Positions 7,048-14,193 of a stretch of DNA of 14,193 bases are shown here, in pieces. Below the pieces are notes generated by a model, which did not search any database, was not told where the DNA came from, and was given only the letters and a program-made list of their open reading frames with translations. Positions within the stretch are counted from its first letter, which is position 1. Each line of letters opens with the position of its first letter. This DNA comes from an uncultured Erysipelotrichaceae bacterium. Lineage in GTDB: Bacteria > Bacillota_I > Bacilli_A > RF39 > UBA660. Where the stretch lies: contig CADBLY010000038.1 of the NCBI GenBank assembly GCA_902795725.1, positions 1-14,193 on the forward strand, in the 5' to 3' direction. Position numbers and translations under genes: made by a program.

Positions 7048-7305
7048 TTATTTGTTTATTATACTAATTAATTCTTCAAATACACTATCGGGTACTTCTG
7101 TTTCTAAATGTCTATTCAATACTTTGCTTTTTTTAGCCTTATCTATTACACTAATATCTCTTTTTAGATAAGCTCCTCTACCATTAGCTTTACCAGTTTC
7201 ATCGATGATTATATCTTTTTCTGGTGTTCTCACTACTCTTATTAAATCTCTTTTTTCTAATTTTTCGTGTGTTACTACACATGTTCTCATAGGAATCTTT
7301 CTCAT
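7048..7305 (-). CDS. rnpM: YlxR/RnpM RNA-binding protein (RNase P modulator)
   Basis: The 85-aa product is a complete YlxR-family protein. It opens MRKIPMRTCVVTHEKLEKRDLIRVVR, the family signature in which the second segment is Cys-containing, and has the motif NGRGAYLKRD (42-51), followed by a helix AKKSKVLNRHLE. In B. subtilis the protein (RnpM) binds RNase P RNA and modulates its activity. It is small, basic and cytosolic. ATG 7303-7305 comes three bases after the nusA stop TAA with GAGGAC about six bases upstream, so it is co-transcribed with nusA and infB. In the family the motif CxxC is often reduced as here to a single Cys. Confidence 0.93.
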   Translation of the reverse strand: MRKIPMRTCVVTHEKLEKRDLIRVVRTPEKDIIIDETGKANGRGAYLKRDISVIDKAKKSKVLNRHLETEVPDSVFEELISIINK

Positions 7306-7308
7306 AGA

Positions 7309-8493
7309 TTAGTCCTCTAAAATATTAATTCCTAAGTCTTTAACTTGTTCATAAGTTTTTACATCAAGATTGTAGTGTGTTAAACGGGATGCTAAACGAA
7401 TATTAGATCCTTTCTTACCAATTGCTAATGATAAGTTATCTTTATTTACTACAACTAAGGTTTCGTTAGTTTTTTCATCTAGAATAAATACTTTTACATC
7501 TTTTGCTGGACTTAAAGCATTGGCGATAAAGACAGCTGGGTCTTTACTATACAATACTATATCTATTTTTTCACCATTTAATTCTTTAATAATATTATTG
7601 ATACGGCTTCCACGTTCTCCTACACATGCTCCAACAGCATCAACATTAGGAGATTCAGAGTATACAGCTATTTTAGTTCTATTTCCAGCATCACGAGCAA
7701 CGCCATATACCATAACAATTCCTTCAGATATTTCTGGAATTTCTAATTCAAAAAGTCGTGTCACAAATCCATAGAACTTACGAGTTAGTAAGATTAAGGC
7801 TCCTTTGGTATTTATATCTACTTTGCTTATATAGGCTTTAATAGTAGAACCCATCTTAATTTTCTCACCAGGTATAATTTCTTTTTTAGGAAGTAGACCT
7901 TGCGTTTTTCCAAGATTGATGAAATAGTTTTTTTCATCTTCCATTTCAACAGTACCTGAGATTAATTCTCCTTCTTTATCTTCAAATTCAGATGCAATAT
8001 TACTTCTTTCAGCTTCTCTAATTTTTTGAACCATTACTTGTTTAGCTGTTGCAGCAGCAACTCTTCCAAAATCAGCTGGAGTAACTTCTGTTTCAATTGT
8101 CTCACCAACATTTATTTCTGGTACTATCTTACGAGCTTCTTCTAAAGTAATATATAGTTTATCATTGTATACAAATGGTCGTAAACGTTTTTCTTCTGGT
8201 AAGTCTTCTAATTCTTCATCTTCTAACTGTTCATTAGTTAATTCTTCATCTTCAGCTACTTCCATTTCATCTAGTCTTTCTTTATGATTTTCATCTAAGA
8301 CAACAGTTCTATAAGAAAATATTTTTATTTCTCCTGTATTTCTATTTATCTCTACTCTTGAGTTAGGTAGACGATAATTCTTTTTATAGGCACTATTAAG
8401 CGCTAATTCCATTGCATCAAATAAATAATCTTCACTTATATCTTTTTCTTTCGCAACCATTTCAATATTCTTTTTTAAATCACTACTTTTCAT
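7309..8493 (-). CDS. nusA: Transcription termination/antitermination factor NusA
   Basis: The 394-aa product has the Bacillota NusA architecture without the C-terminal acidic repeats of E. coli. The N-terminal RNA polymerase-binding domain (1-170) includes FGRVAAATAKQVMVQKIREAER. An S1 domain (about 176-238) follows, then KH1 with GERGSRIN (292-299) and KH2 with GKKGSNIRLASRL (359-371). It controls pausing, intrinsic termination and antitermination. The frame is open upstream to 8523, but ATG 8491-8493 lies one base after the rimP stop with AAAGGATG upstream and matches the family N-terminus (KSSDLKK). Two oddities: an acidic insertion at about 77-105, rich in Glu/Asp, which makes it longer than B. 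subtilis NusA (371 aa as I recall), and LTRKFYGFV where the family has SRTHPG-type sequence. Confidence 0.96.
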   Translation of the reverse strand: MKSSDLKKNIEMVAKEKDISEDYLFDAMELALNSAYKKNYRLPNSRVEINRNTGEIKIFSYRTVVLDENHKERLDEMEVAEDEELTNEQLEDEELEDLPEEKRLRPFVYNDKLYITLEEARKIVPEINVGETIETEVTPADFGRVAAATAKQVMVQKIREAERSNIASEFEDKEGELISGTVEMEDEKNYFINLGKTQGLLPKKEIIPGEKIKMGSTIKAYISKVDINTKGALILLTRKFYGFVTRLFELEIPEISEGIVMVYGVARDAGNRTKIAVYSESPNVDAVGACVGERGSRINNIIKELNGEKIDIVLYSKDPAVFIANALSPAKDVKVFILDEKTNETLVVVNKDNLSLAIGKKGSNIRLASRLTHYNLDVKTYEQVKDLGINILED

Positions 8494-8494
8494 T

Positions 8495-8746
8495 TTATTC
8501 ACATCCTTTCTTTGAACATACATCTAAAATATATGCACTATCAAATAACTCTTCATTTTCATCTAATATAGGATTAATTAATTTACTAACTATCACACAA
8601 TCATCAACATCAATAATACCATTCTTCTCAATAACTACTCTTAAAAAATCATTTCCGTCTTCTTTTAGATATAATACTTCATCTAAGATATAATTATTAT
8701 CATTTATTGTAGGTTCTATTAATTTTTTTATTATTTCTATATCCAT
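8495..8746 (-). CDS. rimP: RimP ribosome maturation factor, N-terminal domain only
   Basis: The 83-aa product aligns with the N-terminal domain of RimP: LYLKEDGNDFLRVVIEKNGIIDVDDC (strand-turn-strand, then the D.ddC helix), the helix VSKLINPILDE, and a last strand AYILDVCS. Family members (about 150 aa) continue here with a SSPGxERPL motif into an SH3-like C-terminal domain; this one ends KKGCE and TAA, and nusA starts one base later, so no frameshifted C-terminal domain is present. RimP binds the 30S head and helps S12/S19 assembly. An upstream TTG at 8758 is also in frame, but it lies inside the ribosome binding site GGAGGT (8751-8756); ATG 8744-8746 is the right start. It is the first gene of the operon. 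Confidence 0.85.
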   Translation of the reverse strand: MDIEIIKKLIEPTINDNNYILDEVLYLKEDGNDFLRVVIEKNGIIDVDDCVIVSKLINPILDENEELFDSAYILDVCSKKGCE

Positions 8747-8760
8747 ATGTACCTCCAATT

Positions 8761-8784
8761 AAAGAGTGGTTTTAGCCACTCTTT
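8761..8784 (-). promoter_or_regulatory. Leader hairpin ahead of rimP-nusA: candidate attenuator
   Basis: AAAGAGTGG (8761-8769) and CCACTCTTT (8776-8784) form a perfect 9-bp stem with a 6-base loop. On the minus strand it would occupy roughly the first 30 bases of the transcript from the promoter at 8798-8826, and the 3' arm runs into TTTAATT just before the ribosome binding site. The T tract is too poor for a strong terminator, as would suit a NusA-dependent one. It could also stabilise the mRNA 5' end. Confidence 0.55.
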
Positions 8785-8797
8785 CCTCTCAGTAGGT

Positions 8798-8826
8798 ATT
8801 TTACCATATTTTTAATCTTTTGTATA
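8798..8826 (-). promoter_or_regulatory. Promoter of the rimP-nusA-rnpM-infB-rbfA operon
   Basis: Minus strand: -35 TATACA (8821-8826), a 17-base spacer ending in TGG, and -10 TAAAAT (8798-8803). The TGG gives an extended -10. Expected start is near 8791, leaving about 45 bases of leader. The -35 overlaps that of the divergent CPBP gene. Confidence 0.6.
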
Positions 8827-8851
8827 CAATTTTTCATAAAATTGATATAAT
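8823..8851 (+). promoter_or_regulatory. Promoter of the CPBP protease gene
   Basis: Plus strand: -35 TATACA (8823-8828), a 17-base spacer ending TGA, and -10 TATAAT (8846-8851), an extended -10. The -35 regions of both divergent promoters lie in the palindrome TTGTATACAA (8820-8829). Confidence 0.6.
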
Positions 8852-8866
8852 TAATTTGGTGATTGT

Positions 8867-9550
8867 ATGAATAAATATATTAAAGATATAATAAAAGGTT
8901 TATCAGTACTAATACTATATCTATTATCTAACTTTATATTTGCTCTTGTTATTAGCATTTTAGGTATTAATTTTAATTCTTTACCTACCAATATAAAAGT
9001 AATAACTAGTATTTTATATGAAGGATTAATAATCTTTTTGATAGTATTAATATATCACAATAATTTTAAAGAAAATTATATAGATTTTAAAATGAATATT
9101 GTAAATTATATCTCTAAATATATAAAGTATTGGTTTTTAACTTTGGGTCTGATGATTATATCAAATATGATAATATCTAACTTAGGTGTAAAAATTGCAA
9201 ATAATGAAAAAGAAGTTATTGAAACATTCCATAAACTTCCTTTGTATACAATTATAACAGCTACCGTATTAGCGCCTATCCTAGAAGAATCTGTATTTAG
9301 ATTATCTATAAGAAAAATAATTAAAAATGATTATCTATTTATTATTATTTCTGGTTTGTTATTTGGAATATTGCATGTAACGAGTGCGGGGAGTGTTGGT
9401 CAACTGCTTTATATTATTCCTTATAGTATACCTGGATGGATATTTGCTTATACTTTAGTTAAATCTGATAATATATATATTCCTATAACACTTCACTTTA
9501 TTCATAATAGTATTCTAATGATAGTTCAAATAATATTATCATTCTTATAA
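8867..9550 (+). CDS. CPBP-family intramembrane metalloprotease (CAAX protease / bacteriocin-processing type)
   Basis: The 227-aa product has about six to seven hydrophobic segments (8-32, 46-63, 88-106, 126-140, 156-170, 176-197, 206-226). It carries the three CPBP (Abi, Rce1-like) motifs: EESVFR (Glu140, Glu141, Arg145), FGILH with His170, and HFIHN (His210, Asn214). These sit in the membrane and form a glutamate/histidine active site. Bacterial members cleave or process small substrates, and some confer self-immunity to bacteriocins; substrate here unknown. ATG 8867 follows GGTGAT. It is monocistronic, divergent from rimP with overlapping promoters, and ends in TAA at 9548-9550, right at a strong terminator. 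No bacteriocin gene is visible nearby. Confidence 0.9.
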   Translation: MNKYIKDIIKGLSVLILYLLSNFIFALVISILGINFNSLPTNIKVITSILYEGLIIFLIVLIYHNNFKENYIDFKMNIVNYISKYIKYWFLTLGLMIISNMIISNLGVKIANNEKEVIETFHKLPLYTIITATVLAPILEESVFRLSIRKIIKNDYLFIIISGLLFGILHVTSAGSVGQLLYIIPYSIPGWIFAYTLVKSDNIYIPITLHFIHNSILMIVQIILSFL

Positions 9551-9590
9551 AAATCCATGTTGTTCTTTGACAACATGGATTTTATTTTTT
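9550..9590. terminator. Strong bidirectional terminator
   Basis: Arms 9550-9563 and 9570-9583 pair perfectly over 14 bp around a 6-base loop. The plus side is followed by ATTTTTTTT (9584 on), and on the minus side a T run also follows the stem. It separates the CPBP gene from the convergent PFL-like gene ending at 9629. Confidence 0.9.
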
Positions 9591-9628
9591 TACCTTTACT
9601 TTATCATTTATTTTAAACTATTTTTAAA

Positions 9629-11821
9629 TTACAATTTATCATAAAAAGTATTATTTAATATAAACTCTTGATTTTCCTTAGTTAATTTTGAATAATCTAT
9701 TAAGTATCCTCCAATACCAATAATCAAATTTTTATTATTGTTCATAGAGTTTTCTAATTCTTCTTTGTTTAATACATTTAGATGAAGATGGCATCCACCT
9801 TGTTTAAAGTATCCATCTAAGATATGTGATAAATTACTACTACTTGTTTGTTCTGAACCTAAGATATCTGGTTTTACAAATAAAGAGCTTGCAATACCAT
9901 CTAGACATACTTTAAATGGTAATTTAGATATGGATGATATTGCAGTTAATAATCCATTATTTACTTTATAACTTGGTTGTGAACCAAAGGTAAAAGGCAC
10001 TCCTTTTCTTCTTCTGTTAGGTGTTTCACCGGTATTATTGCCATAAATAATATTTAATCCATTTGAACTTATTTGTAATGTAGGTTCTGCATTTCTATAT
10101 AATTGATTCTTTTTTAAATATTGATAAACTTTTGTTAATAGTTTAGTAGCTATTTCATCAGCTCTAATATCATTGTTACCATATAGTGGATAATCAGTAT
10201 CAATGTCAAATGATTGTGTAAGACCATCTTTATTTCTTTTTACTCGCACTTGTCCATATTTAATAGCTGATAGGGAATCTACTACATCAGATAATCCTGT
10301 AATACCAAAGGCCATTACTCTACTTATAAGGGTATTATGTAAGGACATGGCGAGACTTTCATAATTGTATTTATCATGCATATAATGAATAATATTTAAA
10401 GCATCAGCATAATAGACTATTGCTTTTTTTAAAACTGTTTCAAATAGTTTTAAAACTGTTTCATAATCTAGGTATTCACCTTCTATTTGTTCTATATCAT
10501 CGATTAATACTTCACCTGTTATTTCATCTTTTCCACCATTTAAAGAACATAATAATAATTTTGGTAAATTAATACTAGAACCATATAACTGCATTTGACG
10601 TCCTAACATTAATGGAGAAGATGATTCAGTAATAGCATAATCATTTCCAAATATTTTACGGATAAAATTATCATTAACAAATTGAATACAATTGGTTTTT
10701 AATGATAATTTTGATACATAGTTCTTAAAATTATCTGGTAATTTATTACTCCATAAAATAATAATATTTGGTTCTTGATATACACCTAGGTTGTTTAAAG
10801 AATTTAGCAAACGATATGATGTTTTGGTAACATACGATCTATTATCATCAAACATTCCTGCTATGCATTCATTAATGAAATTAGCATCACCTAGTGATAG
10901 ATCTTCTGTATGAAGAAATCTAATTAATCTTAATTTAATTACTAATTGGTCAATTAATTCTTGAGCTTGTTGTTCTGTTAATGTACCTTTTTTTAAATCT
11001 TTTTCGATGTAAATGTCAATAAATGTCATATTACGTCCTAGAGCATTGGTATAGTTATTATTTTGTTTTATCACTCCTAAATATGCTAAATATAAATATT
11101 GAATAGCTTCTTTGGCATTACTTGCTGGTTTAGATATATCAATATCATATCGTGATGCCATTTTTTTTAGTAGTTTGAGTGCGTCTACTTGATCGTTTAA
11201 TTCTTCAATTAAACGAATAGTTGTTATATTTATATTTTGTGATAACTTAGCAATATCTTGATTTTTTTGTTCTATTAAGTAATCTACTCCATATAAAGCT
11301 ACTCGTCTATAATCACCAGTAATTCTTCCCCTATCATAATTAATAGGCAGACCTTCTAACAAATGATTATCTATTAGTTTCTTTATATTAATATCAAATA
11401 ATTGCATAGTTGCTTCTTCTTTAGTTTTAACATATTCATTATATTTATCTATTATATCGGGGTTTAATCTAAAACCTAGTTTACCAACAACTTCTTTTAT
11501 TTTTTTTGTTCCACATGATAGATTAACACTTCTTTTTAGCGGCTCATCGGTTTGCATACCAACAATTACTTCTTCTTTATGATCAATATATCCTGGATTA
11601 AAGTTATCAATTCCACTAATTAATTCTGTCTCAATATCTAGTACATTACTAAATGTTTCTTTTTTTATTAATCCTTCACATTTTTTCCACAATTTTGATG
11701 TTTTTTTACTGATACCTGTTAAAAATGTTTCATCTCCTAAGTATTCGGTATAGTTAGTTTCAATAAAGTTTGATACATCAATTGTTTTTTTCCATTTTGT
11801 TCCTTTAAATTCTTCCCACAT
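9629..11821 (-). CDS. Pyruvate formate-lyase homologue lacking the catalytic cysteines
   Basis: The 730-aa product aligns end to end with PflB (E. coli: 760 aa): GYIDHKEEVIVGMQTDEPLKR (77-97), DRGRITGDYRRVALYG (163-178), ALNIIHYMHDKYNYES (474-489) and a C-terminal glycyl radical segment, IGIGGYLIDYSKLT (701-714, Gly705 = E. coli Gly734), ending ENQEFILNNTF. The active site is not kept: in E. coli DYAIACCVSP holds Cys418-Cys419, but here DYAITESSSP (394-403) has Glu399-Ser400. The pyruvate-binding Arg435 position is Ser416, and RVSGY is GIGGY. The DNA reads clearly at these codons and the frame is intact, so this is not a broken copy. Ordinary PFL chemistry is unlikely; a non-catalytic or altered role is inferred. 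No activase gene is in view. ATG 11821 overlaps ligA's end: the ligA codons AGG AGG serve as ribosome binding site. Confidence 0.9.
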   Translation of the reverse strand: MWEEFKGTKWKKTIDVSNFIETNYTEYLGDETFLTGISKKTSKLWKKCEGLIKKETFSNVLDIETELISGIDNFNPGYIDHKEEVIVGMQTDEPLKRSVNLSCGTKKIKEVVGKLGFRLNPDIIDKYNEYVKTKEEATMQLFDINIKKLIDNHLLEGLPINYDRGRITGDYRRVALYGVDYLIEQKNQDIAKLSQNINITTIRLIEELNDQVDALKLLKKMASRYDIDISKPASNAKEAIQYLYLAYLGVIKQNNNYTNALGRNMTFIDIYIEKDLKKGTLTEQQAQELIDQLVIKLRLIRFLHTEDLSLGDANFINECIAGMFDDNRSYVTKTSYRLLNSLNNLGVYQEPNIIILWSNKLPDNFKNYVSKLSLKTNCIQFVNDNFIRKIFGNDYAITESSSPLMLGRQMQLYGSSINLPKLLLCSLNGGKDEITGEVLIDDIEQIEGEYLDYETVLKLFETVLKKAIVYYADALNIIHYMHDKYNYESLAMSLHNTLISRVMAFGITGLSDVVDSLSAIKYGQVRVKRNKDGLTQSFDIDTDYPLYGNNDIRADEIATKLLTKVYQYLKKNQLYRNAEPTLQISSNGLNIIYGNNTGETPNRRRKGVPFTFGSQPSYKVNNGLLTAISSISKLPFKVCLDGIASSLFVKPDILGSEQTSSSNLSHILDGYFKQGGCHLHLNVLNKEELENSMNNNKNLIIGIGGYLIDYSKLTKENQEFILNNTFYDKL

Positions 11822-11823
11822 AG

Positions 11824-13800
11824 TTACCTCCTAGCATGTTTTAAAAATTCTTCTTCTGTCCAAATAGTTATACCTAATTTTAAGGCTTTTTCATATTTAC
11901 TTCCAGGTTGTTCTCCTACAATAACAACTCCTGTATTTTTGCTTACACTGTTTGTATTTTTACCCCCTAGGGATGTTATTAAATCTTGAGCTTCTTTTCT
12001 CCCCATGGTTTGTAGGGTTCCGGTTAAAACAAAAGTTTTATCTTGAAAATCACTACTTATATTTTGGATAGGTTTAACATATTTCATATTAAGTCCTAGT
12101 TCTTTTAGTTTATCGGTTATTTTTTCGTTTTTAAAATATTCAATAATACTTTTAGCTATTTTATCACCAATATCGGTAATACTACTTAAATCTTCAAAAC
12201 TGGCATGTTTTAAATTATCTAATGTTTGAAACTCATTAGCTAATATTGTAGCCGTTTTATTTCCAACATGTCTTATTCCTAAACCAAAAATTAATTTATC
12301 TAAGGAATTCTTTTTGCTGTTTTCAATAGCTTCTAAGAGTTTATTAATGCTCTTTAAGCCAAATCCTTCTTTATTCATTAATTCTTCTTTATAGTTCTTT
12401 AAAGTATAAAAATCTGGGATAGTTTTTAAATAATTAGAGTTATAAAAATCATCTACTACACTTTCTCCAAATCCTTCAATATTCATTGCATCACGACTAG
12501 CAAAATGAATTAATCCTTCAATATTTCTGGCATCACACTTTTCATTAGGACAAAAGTAGGCAGCTTCGTTTAATTTCTTTACTAATTTAGTTCCACATAT
12601 TGGACATGCATCTATCATGTGAAAGTCTTGTTCGTCTTTTGTTCTTCTTTCCTTAATTACTTCTACAACTTCTGGAATAATGTCTCCAGCTTTACGTATA
12701 GAAACTGTATCACCTATTTTAATATCTTTACTCTTAATATAATCTTCATTGTGCAATGTCGCATAGGATACAACTGAGCCAGCAACTCTAACAGGAGATA
12801 ATATTGCTCGTGGGGTTATTTTTCCTGTTCTTCCTACACAAAATTCAATATCTCTTAGTTTGGTTAAAACTTGTTCAGCTGGAAATTTATATGCAATTGC
12901 CCATTTAGGAACCCTAGCAGTATACCCTAATTTTCTTTGATCACGATAGTTATCTACTTTAATAACAATACCATCTATTTCATAAGCTAAATCAGATCTA
13001 TGGATAGTCCAATAGTCGATATATTCTTTTACTTCTTGTAAACTTATACATTTTTTTATCTCTTTATTAACATTAAAATTTAATTTTTTCATAAATTCTA
13101 ATGATTCATAATGGCTATTTAAATTAAAACTATCTGGATTAGGTAAGTGATAGATAAATGTTGATAGATTTCTTTCTCTAGCTATTTTACTATCTAATCT
13201 ACGCACTGAACCAGCTGCAGCATTTCTAGGATTAGCAAACTCTTTTTCTTTATTTTTTCTTCTTTCTTCATTTAATTTTTCAAATGAAGATTTTGGCATA
13301 TATATCTCACCACGTACTTCAATATCAATATCTTGTGGTAGAGACTTTGGAACATTTTTTATGGTACGAACATTATGAGTAATATCTTCTCCTACTGTTC
13401 CATCTCCTCTTGTTGCACCTCTGATGAGCTTACCATTTTCATATAGCAAAGATACAGATAATCCATCTATTTTAAGTTCACACACATAGGTAGGTCTAGC
13501 AACTACTTTTCTTATTTTATTATCAAAATCATCTAATTCATCATAATTAAATATATCTCCTAAACTCATCATTGGTATTTGATGATTTACTTTTTTAAAA
13601 TCATCAATGACTTGTCCACCTATTTTAAGTGTAGGAGAATCATCTCTAACTAAATGTGGATAATTAGTCTCTAGTCTAATTAATTCATCCATATAATCAT
13701 CATATTCTTGATCAGTAATACTAGGATTATCATTAGTATAGTATTCAAAACTAGCTTTATTTATTATTTTAATTAATTCATCAATTCTTTTTTCAATCAT
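11824..13800 (-). CDS. ligA: NAD+-dependent DNA ligase LigA
   Basis: The 658-aa product has all LigA domains. The adenylation domain holds Lys110 in CELKIDGLSV (107-116), the AMP-accepting lysine, and ATRGDGTVGEDITHN (129-143). The OB fold has VGRTGKITP (322-330). A Cys4 zinc finger uses Cys399, 402, 417 and 422. Helix-hairpin-helix segments follow (EGFGESVVDDF, GLGIRHVGNKTA), and a BRCT domain ends the protein (FVLTGTL, about 585-658). LigA seals nicks in replication and repair with NAD+. The frame is open to a GTG at 13809; ATG 13798-13800 is preferred because AGAGAGTGA sits eight bases before it and matches the family start. It is followed directly by the PFL-like gene in one operon, an unusual partner. 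Confidence 0.97.
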   Translation of the reverse strand: MIEKRIDELIKIINKASFEYYTNDNPSITDQEYDDYMDELIRLETNYPHLVRDDSPTLKIGGQVIDDFKKVNHQIPMMSLGDIFNYDELDDFDNKIRKVVARPTYVCELKIDGLSVSLLYENGKLIRGATRGDGTVGEDITHNVRTIKNVPKSLPQDIDIEVRGEIYMPKSSFEKLNEERRKNKEKEFANPRNAAAGSVRRLDSKIARERNLSTFIYHLPNPDSFNLNSHYESLEFMKKLNFNVNKEIKKCISLQEVKEYIDYWTIHRSDLAYEIDGIVIKVDNYRDQRKLGYTARVPKWAIAYKFPAEQVLTKLRDIEFCVGRTGKITPRAILSPVRVAGSVVSYATLHNEDYIKSKDIKIGDTVSIRKAGDIIPEVVEVIKERRTKDEQDFHMIDACPICGTKLVKKLNEAAYFCPNEKCDARNIEGLIHFASRDAMNIEGFGESVVDDFYNSNYLKTIPDFYTLKNYKEELMNKEGFGLKSINKLLEAIENSKKNSLDKLIFGLGIRHVGNKTATILANEFQTLDNLKHASFEDLSSITDIGDKIAKSIIEYFKNEKITDKLKELGLNMKYVKPIQNISSDFQDKTFVLTGTLQTMGRKEAQDLITSLGGKNTNSVSKNTGVVIVGEQPGSKYEKALKLGITIWTEEEFLKHARR

Positions 13801-13822
13801 TTGAATCACTCTCTCTACTATT

Positions 13823-13851
13823 ATTTTACCAAATAGTAATTATTAAATCAA
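13823..13851 (-). promoter_or_regulatory. Promoter of the ligA operon
   Basis: Minus strand: -35 TTGATT (13846-13851), a 17-base spacer ending TTTGG, and -10 TAAAAT (13823-13828), giving the extended -10 TGGTAAAAT, the same as at rimP. Confidence 0.7.
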
Positions 13852-14029
13852 TCGCATGGGGTGTGATTTTTCTATCTTACATTCATTATCACTTTCATCT
13901 ATACATCTTCATATAATTGTATAATTAATATCATCAACATCTGATCACATTCTTAATTATTTTAATCTTAACTAAGCAACTATTTTATCAAATATTTCTA
14001 TAGCACTATAGTCAAGAAATCAACCACCG

Positions 14030-14053
14030 AAAAAGAGTGCCTATTTGACACTC
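14030..14053 (-). terminator. Terminator after the right-edge transposase-type gene
   Basis: On the minus strand GAGTGTC pairs with GGCACTC (14047-14053 and 14035-14041; one T-G wobble) around a 5-base loop, followed by five T. It lies 15 bases after the TAA of the partial gene. Confidence 0.78.
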
Positions 14054-14068
14054 CCCATAAAAAAAGGA

Positions 14069-14193
14069 TTATTGTTCACTTTGTAATGATTCTATTTCTT
14101 CTTTTGTTAAACCAGTAATTTCAGATATAGTATTAATATCCATGTCTTTTTCAAGCAGTTTTAAAGCAATATTTTTCTTTTCGTTAAGAGAAC
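14069..14193 (-). CDS. C-terminal end of an Rpn/PD-(D/E)XK nuclease-type transposase (partial)
   Basis: The last 40 codons of a gene running off the window read SLNEKKNIALKLLEKDMDIN and then a TISEITGLTKEEIESL tail, ending in TAA at 14069-14071. This matches the C-terminal end of the Rpn family (recombination-promoting nuclease, PD-(D/E)XK fold), whose members typically finish with a helix 'IAKkLLe...di..I...TGLs.eEI..L'. The N-terminal nuclease domain lies outside the window, so the family call rests on the tail alone; other small helix-turn-helix tails of this form exist. Confidence 0.58.
   Translation of the reverse strand, partial: SLNEKKNIALKLLEKDMDINTISEITGLTKEEIESLQSEQ

Noticed and set aside
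8412..8693. Plus-strand open frame opposite rimP/nusA
   Set aside because: The translation is Ser/Phe-rich antisense of two conserved genes without a plausible start signal.
9629..11821. YjjI-type glycine radical protein
   Set aside because: The length and end-to-end resemblance are to PflB; YjjI is shorter and lacks the shared N-terminal PFL segments.
13852..14029. Possible decayed coding stretch upstream of ligA with TGA codons in frame
   Set aside because: A minus-strand frame reads an acidic run interrupted by TGA, but there is no family similarity, start or ribosome binding site; chance is sufficient.

Overview
The window is very AT-rich, densely packed DNA from a low-GC Gram-positive (Bacillota-type) bacterium. 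Ribosome binding sites of the AGGAGG/GAGG kind precede most genes, promoters are often of the extended -10 type (TGnTATAAT), and hairpin-plus-T terminators close most units. TGA is a true stop here: infB, rbfA and the prepilin gene all end in it, and tryptophan is TGG, so this is not a code-4 mollicute. The gene set (short RimP, RnpM directly before infB, pyruvate formate-lyase homologue, CPBP protease, prepilin) fits an uncultured gut-type Bacilli lineage; the exact lineage is inference.

Layout, left to right. At 1-416 (minus) lies a decayed IS91-type HUH transposase. At 612-1983 (minus) is a small operon: nrnA-type DHH phosphoesterase, an orphan prepilin, and a 27-codon acidic mini-ORF, ended by a terminator at 542-564. 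A four-helix membrane protein (2051-2554, minus) and a membrane-anchored transglutaminase-like protein (2664-3578, plus) diverge from a shared promoter region. The transglutaminase gene converges on the long translation/transcription operon (8746 down to 3585, minus): rimP, nusA, rnpM, infB, rbfA and an unrecognised 334-aa protein with an ADP-ribosyltransferase-like motif pattern. The operon shares back-to-back promoters with a CPBP-family membrane protease (8867-9550, plus). A ligA plus pyruvate formate-lyase-like operon (13800 down to 9629, minus) follows. The right edge holds the C-terminal end of what looks like an Rpn/PD-(D/E)XK transposase-type gene with its terminator.

How it fits together. 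The central operon is the conserved 30S assembly, initiation and elongation-factor cluster. It lacks the L7Ae-like gene (ylxQ) usually found between rnpM and infB, and RimP is reduced to its N-terminal domain. LigA is complete and should be functional. The downstream PFL homologue is full-length and intact as a reading frame, but the two active-site cysteines and one substrate arginine are replaced while the C-terminal glycine is kept. This is the most unusual thing in the window. The 334-aa ART-like protein at the end of the rbfA operon is the other candidate for undescribed biology.

Gaps: 421-611 holds two hairpins and no gene I can support; 13852-14029 contains no recognisable gene. No tRNA, rRNA or CRISPR array was seen.
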